Both the position numbers and the translations under genes were made by a program. DNA of 10,323 nt from assembly GCA_023140595.1 (NCBI GenBank), contig JAGLLI010000080.1, forward strand, positions 1-10,323, read 5' to 3'. Numbering within the stretch: the first letter of the stretch is position 1; each line of letters starts with the position of its first letter. The DNA comes from Candidatus Parcubacteria bacterium. GTDB lineage: Bacteria > Patescibacteriota > Patescibacteriia > Patescibacteriales > UBA12075. Of the stretch, positions 1 to 7,130 are shown in pieces. The notes under the pieces are model-generated. The model was not told the origin of the DNA. It did not search any database and was given only the letters and a program-made list of their open reading frames with translations.

Positions 1-1037
1 ATAAACATAATCGCGTATTTAACCGCGCGCGTATTTTTTTGATATTCATCCACCATAACAACCATGCGCGCGCCAAATGAATAATTATGAATATTTTGAG
101 TAAGACTCCCGTCCCAAACCTGCGGATAGTCCCGATTTAATTCCAGCACTTTCCACTTGGCTTCAAACCCCGCGTCGCTAACATTTCTTTCGTCAGGCAA
201 AAATGAACCGTTAAAACTCGGCGACGACCAGTCCGATGTTAAACTAACATTTGTTTCTCTGCCAAGCGGCAAAAACGCGATACTGTCGCTGCCGTTCACG
301 TCAATATTAAACGAAAACTTATAGACCTTGCTCTTTTCGTCCGCGCTAACCGGCACAGGAACATTTAAACCAGATCCGCCGGACAATGAAGGTCTGTAAA
401 TTGTATTCCTCTCTTTTATGCTAAGTTCTGGAAAATTCAAATTCTGGCCGCCAAGCATTGATTCAATCTCTTGGGTTTTATAGCCAGACTTAAAATCATA
501 CTGCTCTCCGTTCCAATCAAATTTTGAAACCTCTTGCAAGGTTTTTATATCAGACAAGCTGAATGAAATGTGCGCTTCTCCCCAATTGATTACCGCGTTT
601 TCATCCGGCATATTTGATGCGGAAAAATCAGGAAAAATAAATTCACCGTCAACTTCAAGTTTGGAATTATAAACCGTAATTTCATAAATTCCTCGTTTTA
701 ACAAATCAGTTGACACATCGCCGTTAAAATTCAATTTCTCAGGCAAAAAACTTACATAAGAAGTCTTAACAACTTCTTGCGTTTTGGTTTCACCGTCCTT
801 GCCTTTGGTTACGATTTCATCGGTAACAGTATATGGAATAGTCAAAACCGGACCGGCAAGCACCTGCTTATTTCCCCATTTATTATTTACTTCCGAAATC
901 GCGCTATTTTTTCTCATAGAGCGCTCATTAATCAAATTCTTTATCATGCCGGTAGGAATCAGCAAAAGCATAGCCAAAATGCCTATTGCAAACATTTTTA
1001 TTAAAATAGAACTGCGAACAGAATTTTTTAAAGTCAT
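1..1037 (-). CDS. creD: CreD-like inner-membrane protein, 5' part (345 codons, runs off window)
   Basis: The frame is open from the ATG at 1037 to the window edge, giving residues 1-345 of a family usually about 450 aa long. Residues about 11-31 form one hydrophobic segment rich in Ile/Leu/Met. They are followed by the family signature W54..KQVLAGPVLTIPY69, then a long non-cytoplasmic beta-rich domain with LPEKLNFNGDV, RGIYEITVYNSKLEVDGEF and FLPLGRETNVSLTSDW. The fragment ends with YQKNTRAVKYAIMF (332-345), where the C-terminal membrane bundle begins in CreD. CreD is an inner-membrane protein of the CreBC regulon in Enterobacteria, linked to envelope integrity; its molecular activity is not settled. 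No strong Shine-Dalgarno is seen. The gene starts 27 nt after the amidase stop with no terminator between, so co-transcription is likely. GC is clearly higher than in the nuclease region. The family call is firm; a role in this organism is inference. Confidence 0.9.
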   Translation of the reverse strand, partial: MTLKNSVRSSILIKMFAIGILAMLLLIPTGMIKNLINERSMRKNSAISEVNNKWGNKQVLAGPVLTIPYTVTDEIVTKGKDGETKTQEVVKTSYVSFLPEKLNFNGDVSTDLLKRGIYEITVYNSKLEVDGEFIFPDFSASNMPDENAVINWGEAHISFSLSDIKTLQEVSKFDWNGEQYDFKSGYKTQEIESMLGGQNLNFPELSIKERNTIYRPSLSGGSGLNVPVPVSADEKSKVYKFSFNIDVNGSDSIAFLPLGRETNVSLTSDWSSPSFNGSFLPDERNVSDAGFEAKWKVLELNRDYPQVWDGSLTQNIHNYSFGARMVVMVDEYQKNTRAVKYAIMF

Positions 1038-1064
1038 ATTTTTGTTTTTTAAATAAATAATAAA

Positions 1065-3308
1065 TTATCTTTTACAATCACGGGGACAATTATACCAATC
1101 TTCACCTTCTTCGCAATCTTTGTTGCCGCAAATCGCATCAGGGATGCTTGTATATTCGCAGGCCGCTTCGCATGTTCCGGAATTAACACAAATATCAGTT
1201 GTGTTTGCATCATCGTCATTGCAATCAGATGCTAAAACACATACAGGAACAATGCAAGCGCCATCACAAAAAATTTCGCCCTCATCGCATTGATTTTCTT
1301 CTGCCTTATTTAAAGTAAATTTTACAGCATCAGCTATAACATATCTATTAGCATCATCTGAAAGCTGAATTTTTACAAAATCTCCAACTTCAAAATAAAG
1401 CGTATCCAACATAACCCACTTGCCTCCGTTTATTTTTTGATCCACTAATATTGTTTTATTTGAAATTGAACTATTCGCATATTCATGAACTATAGTGTAA
1501 GGAGCATTGCGCGCCCTGTCAAATCCGGATGTATACCAAACATAAACATCATAATTGCCGTCATTGGGTAAATCAGGCAGCCACTCAAAAACATTAGCCC
1601 CAACTCCTCTTGAATGGACAAAATAATTTGTAGCGTAAAAACCGGACACATTAGTGCTGGTAGCCCATCCCGAACCAATGATATTTGTATTACTATCTAA
1701 ATTATCAACAATTACGCTATATTCATTTTTAAAATTAACATGAGAGGCGGATGAAATCGGATCTCCGTTTTCATTAATTGCCATAACATAAAAAACATAG
1801 TTAGCTTCATCTTCTAAACCATACATATTAAATGCAACACTTTCATCGCTTGTAGTAATCATATCAGGATTTTCAGGATTTAACCAAGCTGTTTTCCATG
1901 GCTGATCTTCCGGCATTTTTAGCACTTTTTCCAAAGCATATTGATATTCCACGGCTTCTGGAAATGACCAATCAAATATTACTGTTCCAAGCTCAATACT
2001 GCTTATGGAAGAAAGCATAATATTCTGAAGTGTTGTCGAATTTATATAAATTTTAATATCTTCTAAATAATCATTTAAAATGCCCGGGCAAGCAGTTGCT
2101 CCAACATCTTTATGTCCTACCACATTATTTAAATCATAATGCCATGAATCATCATAACGTAAAAAATCACTTTTCCCCTGAGGATCTATTCCCCTGCTAT
2201 CAGCCACAAAAGCTAAAACATTTTTTATTCCTAAAAGTTGGTCTTCCGGCACATCAAAATTTTCAAAATTTCCCAACGCGGAAACGCCAAAACTGCCGCT
2301 GTTATAGCTTGCTGCATGGGCTCCTTCAACGTCTAAAACCATTACTTGATTCGGATTTGGGTCAGGAGATCGAAATGCCAAATCATGGGTGCCGTATCGC
2401 CCTTCATAAATATTTCCAGCCGCGTCAACCAAGGCATTATATCCGATATCGCCCCAACCTCGATCAATCGCATGGTAGCGATAAATACTGCGAACAGTTT
2501 CTTTATTTTTTTCTAAATCTGTTTCTCCGTTTGACTCTGAGCCGGCGGTATGATGAATAATTAATTTTCGCGTGCCATGATAAGAACGAGTCCAATTTTC
2601 TGTTCCGTCATCTAAAAACCTAAGAGATTCATCAGCGTCCCAGCCTTCTCTGGTAATCACATTAATACTTTTTCCATTAGGCGAAGTTTTTTGAACTGTT
2701 TCGTTTAAAGCCGCTATGCCAAAAGGAGCTAAACTTAATTCTTTAACAATTTGCTTTGATTCTTCCCCTGAATTAAGAAAAGTAAATGTTAGGGTTTTTA
2801 GCTTAGGCGAAATTCCTTTTTCAGATATAAATTCTATTTTAGCCTGAGCAAAAGCCGCTCTTTTTGTTCCAACCAGAGAAGCAAAAGTTTCTTCTTCAGC
2901 CATACCGTCTCTACCCATATCTCTTTCAATATTCACTTTTACCCATTCGCTAAAATTCGCGCCATCATTGCTTGTCCGCGCGTAAGCCTCAATCAAACTT
3001 CCATCAAATAATTCTTCATTCCAATGCAAACCGATATGCAAAGCCTCAAAAGGCGCTTTAACCACCGGCGAAATGTATTCTCCGTTTTTCCCTGCCATCA
3101 AACTCATTTCAATTTTCCCGTCTTTTTCAACAATTTTCAAATTTTTCATTTCCCCTTTTTCAAAATTTTCTTTATTCTCTATTTTTTTATCAAAAGCAAG
3201 AGTTTTATGAACCGTTTTAGCGCTTACCATTGGAGTAAACGGACATAAAGTAAAAACCAAGCTCAAACAAAGCAAGGCAATAATACTTTTTATAAATTGT
3301 TTTTTCAT
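1065..3308 (-). CDS. Secreted N-acetylmuramoyl-L-alanine amidase (PGRP/Amidase_2) with golvesin-like and Cys-rich modules
   Basis: This 747-aa exported protein is predicted to cut the bond between MurNAc and L-Ala in peptidoglycan. Residues 1-30 are a signal peptide (KK start, hydrophobic core, cleavage after MVSA). Residues about 35-200 form an accessory beta-sandwich-like region. The PGRP/Amidase_2 domain spans about 215-423: IIHHTAG (zinc His252, less likely His253), RYH, DIGYN (Tyr290), VVGHKDV (His399) and TACPG (Cys407). The His-His-Cys zinc set is complete, so it should be active. Residues 425-530 look fibronectin-III-like. Residues 530-666 match the golvesin/Xly carbohydrate-binding-like pattern (IVDN, GSGWATST, VYVWYTS, ADAVKF). 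Residues 674-747 are a Cys-rich tail with about 14 cysteines ending CGNKDCEEGEDWYNCPRDC, probably disulfide-bonded outside the cell. It has its own promoter just upstream and creD follows. The domain calls are firm. Whether it remodels its own wall or attacks another cell's is unknown. Confidence 0.93.
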   Translation of the reverse strand: MKKQFIKSIIALLCLSLVFTLCPFTPMVSAKTVHKTLAFDKKIENKENFEKGEMKNLKIVEKDGKIEMSLMAGKNGEYISPVVKAPFEALHIGLHWNEELFDGSLIEAYARTSNDGANFSEWVKVNIERDMGRDGMAEEETFASLVGTKRAAFAQAKIEFISEKGISPKLKTLTFTFLNSGEESKQIVKELSLAPFGIAALNETVQKTSPNGKSINVITREGWDADESLRFLDDGTENWTRSYHGTRKLIIHHTAGSESNGETDLEKNKETVRSIYRYHAIDRGWGDIGYNALVDAAGNIYEGRYGTHDLAFRSPDPNPNQVMVLDVEGAHAASYNSGSFGVSALGNFENFDVPEDQLLGIKNVLAFVADSRGIDPQGKSDFLRYDDSWHYDLNNVVGHKDVGATACPGILNDYLEDIKIYINSTTLQNIMLSSISSIELGTVIFDWSFPEAVEYQYALEKVLKMPEDQPWKTAWLNPENPDMITTSDESVAFNMYGLEDEANYVFYVMAINENGDPISSASHVNFKNEYSVIVDNLDSNTNIIGSGWATSTNVSGFYATNYFVHSRGVGANVFEWLPDLPNDGNYDVYVWYTSGFDRARNAPYTIVHEYANSSISNKTILVDQKINGGKWVMLDTLYFEVGDFVKIQLSDDANRYVIADAVKFTLNKAEENQCDEGEIFCDGACIVPVCVLASDCNDDDANTTDICVNSGTCEAACEYTSIPDAICGNKDCEEGEDWYNCPRDCKR

Positions 3309-3342
3309 GTTTTTTTTATTTTAATTTATTATTCTTAATTTT

Positions 3343-3371
3343 AATATAGCATTTTTTGGGAATTTTTTCAA
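3343..3371 (-). promoter_or_regulatory. Sigma70-type promoter for amidase-creD
   Basis: Read on the minus strand, there is a -35 TTGAAA (3371-3366), a spacer of exactly 17 bp and a -10 TATATT (3348-3343). A TGC directly before the -10 makes it an extended -10. The expected start near 3336 gives a leader of about 28 nt to the ATG at 3308. It lies between the upstream protease terminator and the amidase start, where a promoter is expected. In AT-rich DNA -10 look-alikes are common, but the paired -35 and correct spacing raise confidence. Confidence 0.65.
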
Positions 3372-3418
3372 TAAAAAAATGTGTATCAATACAATATCTA
3401 AACTCTAAAAACTATGGC

Positions 3419-3453
3419 AAAAAAATCCGTTGCTTATATAAGCAACGGATTTT
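3419..3453 (-). terminator. Intrinsic terminator of the subtilisin gene
   Basis: Positions 3422-3453 form a perfect 32-nt palindrome. The GC-containing stem is AATCCGTTGCTT paired with AAGCAACGGATT around an ATAT loop. On the minus strand it is followed by seven T (complement of A at 3419-3425). It lies about 25 nt past the stop of the protease gene. The plus-strand side has only four T before an A run, so it should act on minus-strand transcription. It insulates the protease from the amidase-creD unit. Confidence 0.9.
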
Positions 3454-3478
3454 AAAATTGAGGTATTATTATTTAATA

Positions 3479-5500
3479 TTAAAACACTAAAGACAAACTA
3501 TCTCCAGATCCATACCAACTATAACCTAATTTTTCAACCGAAGTAATCGTAAAAGTATAAGTGGTTCCGCTTTCAGGCTTTTTTATGGCTTCAGATCGAA
3601 AACTCACAATTCCATTTAGATCAGTTGAGCCAAAATCAGTATAAGCTGTTAATTCAGTTATTGACCATTTACCACGAACAATTACTCCTGCAATTGGAGA
3701 ATCACTTTCGTCAGTAACTTCAATATTTACATCAGCACTATAAAATACGCCTTTTTTGTAAAATGACATATTATCAATAATTTTAACACTCATATGTTCT
3801 GCAACCACAACGGAAATATTTACCGTGGCTGAATTACTATCTATCGTTCCATCATTAACTTTAAAAGTAAAACTGTATGAATCTGTATTTAAATCTGGAG
3901 TATACACTAATTTTCCATTATTAATGAAGTCTGCATCTAATGCAACGCCTTCATGAAGCGGGTCTGTTTCTATGATGTAAGTTAATGAATCACCATCTGG
4001 ATCAATTGCTGTTAAAGTAATATTTATAGGAGTATCTTTATTAGTAGCCACTGACTGATCATATGAAATTGGCGCATCACCAACTGGAGTAATAGTAATG
4101 TCTACTGTAGCTACGTTACTATCTACTATTCTGTCATTAGCTTTAAATGTAAAACTGTCAGAGCCATTGTAATTCTCGTTTGGGGTATAGACAACACTTG
4201 GAGCTATACCTGACAAAGTTCCATTAGACGGGCTTGTTTCTATACTATACGTCAATAAATCACCATCTAAATCATTTGCAGTTAAAGTAATATTTACCGC
4301 GGTATCCTCATCAGTAGTTACTAAACCATCATAATATGCAACTGGCGAATTATTAGCTGTGGAACCACCCAAAACAGCTTCATCAGCATCAACCAAGCCA
4401 TAACCATACCAATTTGAATCTCCTAAATCATCGGCGGTATTTTGTAATCTTTCACGTATATCATCTGAACTTACTCCGGACTTAAGCATTAAGGCCACAG
4501 TTCCGGCTACATGCGGTGATGCCATAGATGTGCCACTCATAGTTGCTAATCTATTTCCCGGATAAGTTGATAAAATTCCTACTCCAGGAGCAGAAATTTC
4601 AACTGCCGATCCTGTGCTTGAAAATCTAGCGCGGACATCATCACTGTCAGTTGCCGCTACAGCAATAACAGATTCATAACGAGCAGGATAACCCACATTA
4701 TCACCAATACCTAAATCATCGCCAGAATTTCCAGCAGAGGCGATATGAATCATACCGTGATCATTAGCTGCTACATCAAAAGCTTCTTTCACTGCCTCAA
4801 CATACAATGAACTGCCATAGCTGTTATTTGTAACCTGTATTTCATCAACAATAGCTTGGTCCAAAACGGCAATTACTGTGCTAACATCGCCCCTGCCTCT
4901 TTTGTTTAAAATTTTATAAGCATAAATTTGTGCCTCAGGGGCAACACCAACTACTCCTATGTCATTATTTTCAGCAGCTATTGTTCCTGCTACATGAGTA
5001 CCATGTCCGTTATCATCCATTGGATCACTGTCATTATTCACAAAATCACGTCCACCAGCATAATTTTCTTTAAACTCAATATGATTGTAATCAATTCCAG
5101 TATCAAGCACAGCCACTTTTATACCAGTGCCTTGATTATTGCCATGAACAATACCAGCTCCAATATGCTTAACTCCCCAAGCAGCATCCAATTCCGCGTC
5201 CAAAGCATAAATTTCAGCATCCATTTCTATAATTTTAATTTTTGGATTTTTATTTAATCCTTTTAATGCTGACGCAGGAACACTTCCGGCCATAGCGGGA
5301 ATAATTTTGTAACTATGTTTAATGTTTCCGCCAGCGTTTTTAATAAGATTTTTTTCCGCTTGCCCAGGAGCTTCATGAAAACTGATAATAACTTTCACCA
5401 TCTCCGGCGGCTCGGCGTTAGCCGGTACTTGCGCTCCGGCTATAGTCAAAAGAAGCGCAACAACCGTAATAATGCTAAAAAATTTTCTTGTTTTTTTCAT
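3479..5500 (-). CDS. Secreted subtilisin-like serine protease (S8) with I9 propeptide and tandem cadherin-like repeats
   Basis: This 673-aa extracellular endopeptidase is counted from the ATG at 5500. An in-frame TTG at 5518 would add six residues, but the ATG gives a textbook signal peptide (MKKTRKFF, hydrophobic core, cleavage near ANA). Residues about 35-101 match the I9 inhibitor/propeptide. The S8 domain (about 105-378) has the full catalytic set: Asp133 in AVLDTGID, His166 in GHGTHVAG, oxyanion Asn257 in SAGNSG and Ser325 in GTSMASPH. Two tandem cadherin-like Ig repeats follow (about 385-472 and 473-565; VTTDEDTAVNITLTAND, DSFTFKAND and their counterparts). A last Ig/Big_1-like domain (about 570-673) contains SPIAGVIVRGKW. 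There is no LPXTG or C-terminal anchor. It is transcribed from its own promoter and ends at a strong terminator, so it is probably monocistronic. The protease call is firm; substrates cannot be told. Confidence 0.95.
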   Translation of the reverse strand: MKKTRKFFSIITVVALLLTIAGAQVPANAEPPEMVKVIISFHEAPGQAEKNLIKNAGGNIKHSYKIIPAMAGSVPASALKGLNKNPKIKIIEMDAEIYALDAELDAAWGVKHIGAGIVHGNNQGTGIKVAVLDTGIDYNHIEFKENYAGGRDFVNNDSDPMDDNGHGTHVAGTIAAENNDIGVVGVAPEAQIYAYKILNKRGRGDVSTVIAVLDQAIVDEIQVTNNSYGSSLYVEAVKEAFDVAANDHGMIHIASAGNSGDDLGIGDNVGYPARYESVIAVAATDSDDVRARFSSTGSAVEISAPGVGILSTYPGNRLATMSGTSMASPHVAGTVALMLKSGVSSDDIRERLQNTADDLGDSNWYGYGLVDADEAVLGGSTANNSPVAYYDGLVTTDEDTAVNITLTANDLDGDLLTYSIETSPSNGTLSGIAPSVVYTPNENYNGSDSFTFKANDRIVDSNVATVDITITPVGDAPISYDQSVATNKDTPINITLTAIDPDGDSLTYIIETDPLHEGVALDADFINNGKLVYTPDLNTDSYSFTFKVNDGTIDSNSATVNISVVVAEHMSVKIIDNMSFYKKGVFYSADVNIEVTDESDSPIAGVIVRGKWSITELTAYTDFGSTDLNGIVSFRSEAIKKPESGTTYTFTITSVEKLGYSWYGSGDSLSLVF
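3806..4351 (-). repeat. Two tandem in-frame repeats encoding cadherin-like Ig domains
   Basis: Two consecutive units of about 270-280 bp (about 4351-4085 and 4084-3806) encode homologous domains of the protease C-terminal region. Similarity is still visible in DNA: the stretch around 4255-4320 matches that around 3984-4050, including the shared plus-strand text gttaaagtaatattta. The units carry NITLTANDLDGDLLTYSIET versus NITLTAIDPDGDSLTYIIET. This indicates internal duplication; such repeats act as extracellular stalks or adhesive modules in this class of protein. Confidence 0.8.
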
Positions 5501-5570
5501 AAATTTACTAATAACCAATGCTTTATATTCAATGATTATTGATTAATTGTTAATAATTTAGATATAAAAT

Positions 5571-5599
5571 ATTATAACATATTTATTCAAAAACACCAA
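5571..5599 (-). promoter_or_regulatory. Extended -10 promoter for the subtilisin gene
   Basis: Minus-strand TATAAT (5576-5571) is a consensus -10 hexamer directly preceded by TGT, a full extended -10. A weak -35 TTGGTG (5599-5594) sits 17 bp upstream; only its TTG matches consensus. The leader to the ATG at 5500 would be about 64 nt. It lies in the gap after the 132-aa gene's stop. Confidence 0.6.
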
Positions 5600-5613
5600 A
5601 ATTACTAATTTTA

Positions 5614-6012
5614 TCAGTTAAACTTTTTTTTCAATCCTTCTTCATCGCCATAATCCAAAAAATCCTTATGATGTTTTGGTTCAATAAAATTGTTGTCATT
5701 TTTATGCTTTATGCCGCACCAATATTTTTCTGTTTCAGCCGCTATGGTTCGCGCGTAATTTACAAGTCCGTTTGCGTAACCGCAATACGCGCAGTTTATT
5801 TTATCAATCCAGTTAAGATACCTAAGCTTATGCCTGTCAATTTTAATATATTTTGATCTTTTTACTAGCGAAATTCCATATAACCTAAAACAAATATTAT
5901 GATAAATTTCTAAAGTAATATCAAAAAAAACCAAAGGAATTGACATGCCATAAATAATCGGCACAGACATTAAATGAATCCAGTCTCTGTTCTTATGCTT
6001 TTTATATTCCAT
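5614..6012 (-). CDS. Conserved protein of unknown function with hydrophobic segment and CxxC motif
   Basis: A 132-aa protein counted from the ATG at 6012. An in-frame TTG at 6045 would add 11 residues, but homologues as I recall them begin shortly before the RDWIHL motif. Features: NRDWIHLMSVPIIYGMSIPLVFFDI (about 8-32) is a hydrophobic, probably membrane-inserted stretch. Then come the charged segment KRSKYIKIDRHKLRYL, NCAYCGYANGLVNYARTIAAE (a CxxC pair), YWCGIKHK with a third Cys next to His, and FLDYGDEEG near the end. I recognise this motif order as a widespread uncharacterised family found in Proteobacteria and elsewhere, often with a similar YCGYxNG and YWCxIKH pattern. The cysteines and histidine suggest metal or haem binding, but that is inference. 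GC is higher than in the nuclease cluster, so it may belong to the chromosome backbone. It starts 41 nt after the Res-like gene. Confidence 0.8.
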   Translation of the reverse strand: MEYKKHKNRDWIHLMSVPIIYGMSIPLVFFDITLEIYHNICFRLYGISLVKRSKYIKIDRHKLRYLNWIDKINCAYCGYANGLVNYARTIAAETEKYWCGIKHKNDNNFIEPKHHKDFLDYGDEEGLKKKFN

Positions 6013-6053
6013 AAATAGATTGATATAATTAAATTTAATTACCAAACCGCCGG

Positions 6054-6623
6054 TTAATAAATTTTTGCAAAATTCATCTCAACTATTAAATCCGCATTAA
6101 TAATATCTTTTAATTCAACAACCCTTTCGCTTTTATTTCTAAAATAATTTTTATCAATAATCATTATAATTTTAGTATTTTCATCTTTTGTATTTTTGAC
6201 AAGCTCTCGAAAATTTATTGTTTCGCCAGCTCTCATTAAGCGGTTTTTCCATTCCCCTGTCCGACTGTCTTTTCTTCTTAATTTATTCCAATTTACAATA
6301 ACAATCTCATCCCCCATAATCGTTTTTCTATATCCGCGAAACTCTTGCTCTAACAAATAACAATCTGGAAATATCCCAAATTCTTTTTTTAAATTTTCAC
6401 AAATTTTCTCGCATAAATTTTGATTTTCCGCGCTCATCCAAAGAAAACAAATTTCTTGATTCTCAAATTTATCATCATCAATAACTTTCCTAATATACTG
6501 CGACATTGCAACCTCTTTTTTGACTGTTTTGGAAATTTTAAAATCAATTGCCCTCTCATCAATTTCTTTATCCAAAATCTGCCTTGTTTTTGTGATTAGT
6601 TCATTTATTGTTTGTTTTTGCAT
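6054..6623 (-). CDS. Res-like single RecA domain with degenerate helicase motifs (type III restriction remnant or repurposed)
   Basis: A 189-aa protein that appears to match only the first RecA-like domain of type III restriction (Res) or related DEAD/DEAH helicases. The framework is recognisable: ICFLWMSAENQNL (about 58-70) equals the 'cfvWls...L' strand after motif I; EIVIVNWNKLRRKDS (106-120) equals the typical Res 'iNWekl' block; and IIMIIDKNYFRNKSERVVELKDII matches the DEAH strand plus following helix. Key residues are missing. Where a GxGKT loop is expected there is ISKTVKKEVAMSQYIRKVI (30-48). The DExH box is DKNY (157-160), and the motif III 'SAT' position is NFAKIY at the very C-terminus (184-189). 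ATP hydrolysis is therefore unlikely. The second RecA domain and nuclease domain (normally about 600-700 more residues) are absent; the next gene is unrelated. The ORF is uninterrupted, which could mean recent decay or a retained scaffold role. The family call is by motif memory, not by a search. Confidence 0.6.
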   Translation of the reverse strand: MQKQTINELITKTRQILDKEIDERAIDFKISKTVKKEVAMSQYIRKVIDDDKFENQEICFLWMSAENQNLCEKICENLKKEFGIFPDCYLLEQEFRGYRKTIMGDEIVIVNWNKLRRKDSRTGEWKNRLMRAGETINFRELVKNTKDENTKIIMIIDKNYFRNKSERVVELKDIINADLIVEMNFAKIY

Positions 6624-6706
6624 ATTTTTAATTGTTTTATAGTCTTACTAAAAAAATAATTATCCAATAATCATTCAGCCCAAAACATCAACTCAATAAT
6701 ATTTTT

Positions 6707-7114
6707 TCAACTATTTAAAATTTTACTTACCTTGATTATTATTTTATCTAAATTCTTATTTATATCGTGTTCCCAAACTCTTATAATATTCCAACCTATT
6801 TTTTTATAATACCGTTTAATTTCCTTATCTCGTTCTTTGTTTCTCTCAATTTTATTTCCCCAAAACTTCTTATTGGTTGCGGGCATTTTACAATGTTTTT
6901 TGCAACCGTGCCAAAAGCACGAATCAATGAAAATCACCGTCTTGTATTTTTTTAAAATAAGATCCGGTTTTCCGAAATATACGTTTACATTCTTACGATA
7001 GCGAAAACCCTCTTTCCAGAGGGCCTTTCTGAATTCAATTTCAATCTTACTGTCCTTGTTCTTTATTTTGCTCATTATCTCGCTTCTTTTCTTTTTTGAA
7101 AAAATGTCAGCCAT
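6707..7114 (-). CDS. vsr: Very short patch repair (Vsr-type) endonuclease
   Basis: A 135-aa nuclease of the Vsr family, which nicks DNA next to T:G mismatches left by deamination of 5-methylcytosine. I chose the ATG at 7114 (MADIFSKKKRSEIMSKI) because numbering then matches E. coli Vsr: Glu25, Asp51 in GKPDL, Cys66 and His69 in CFWH, with a KIxRNxxRD block after PATNKKFW. A GAGGA sits 11 nt upstream. In-frame ATGs at 7132 and 7147 exist; 7132 would give an exact ATGA overlap with the previous gene. Differences from E. coli Vsr: position 64 is Asp rather than His, as I recall for many non-Dcm family members, and the VWEC zinc Cys is His (VWEHDI). Extra Cys/His at HGCKKHC may complete the zinc site. 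It is the last gene of the HNH cluster. No cytosine methyltransferase is visible. Confidence in the family is high. Confidence 0.93.
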   Translation of the reverse strand: MADIFSKKKRSEIMSKIKNKDSKIEIEFRKALWKEGFRYRKNVNVYFGKPDLILKKYKTVIFIDSCFWHGCKKHCKMPATNKKFWGNKIERNKERDKEIKRYYKKIGWNIIRVWEHDINKNLDKIIIKVSKILNS

Positions 7115-7125
7115 TTTATTTTTAT

Positions 7126-7130
7126 TCCTC
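7126..7130 (-). promoter_or_regulatory. GAGGA ribosome binding site for vsr
   Basis: Minus-strand GAGGA lies 11 nt before the ATG at 7114 and overlaps the stop codon of the 73-aa gene. It supports the MADIF start over the two upstream in-frame ATGs, though the spacing is longer than ideal. Confidence 0.45.

Noticed and set aside
777..1056. Plus-strand frames of 75 and 90 aa near the creD start
   Set aside because: Both are antisense to the signature CreD N-terminus, which is continuous and convincing on the minus strand.
2096..2560. 154-aa plus-strand open frame
   Set aside because: It is antisense to the catalytic core of the amidase gene, His/Leu-rich with no recognisable motifs, while the opposite strand carries a complete PGRP domain.
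3422..3453. 32-nt perfect palindrome as an operator or mobile-element end
   Set aside because: The T7 tract on the minus strand and the position just past the protease stop fit an intrinsic terminator better; no second copy was seen.
3479..5500. Cell-wall sorting signal on the subtilisin
   Set aside because: The C-terminus ends in a Ser/Leu beta strand with no LPXTG, hydrophobic tail or basic end.
6624..6706. Promoter for the Res-like gene
   Set aside because: A TATAAA-like -10 is present but the nearest -35-like TTGGAT is about 20 bp away; too weak to list as a feature.
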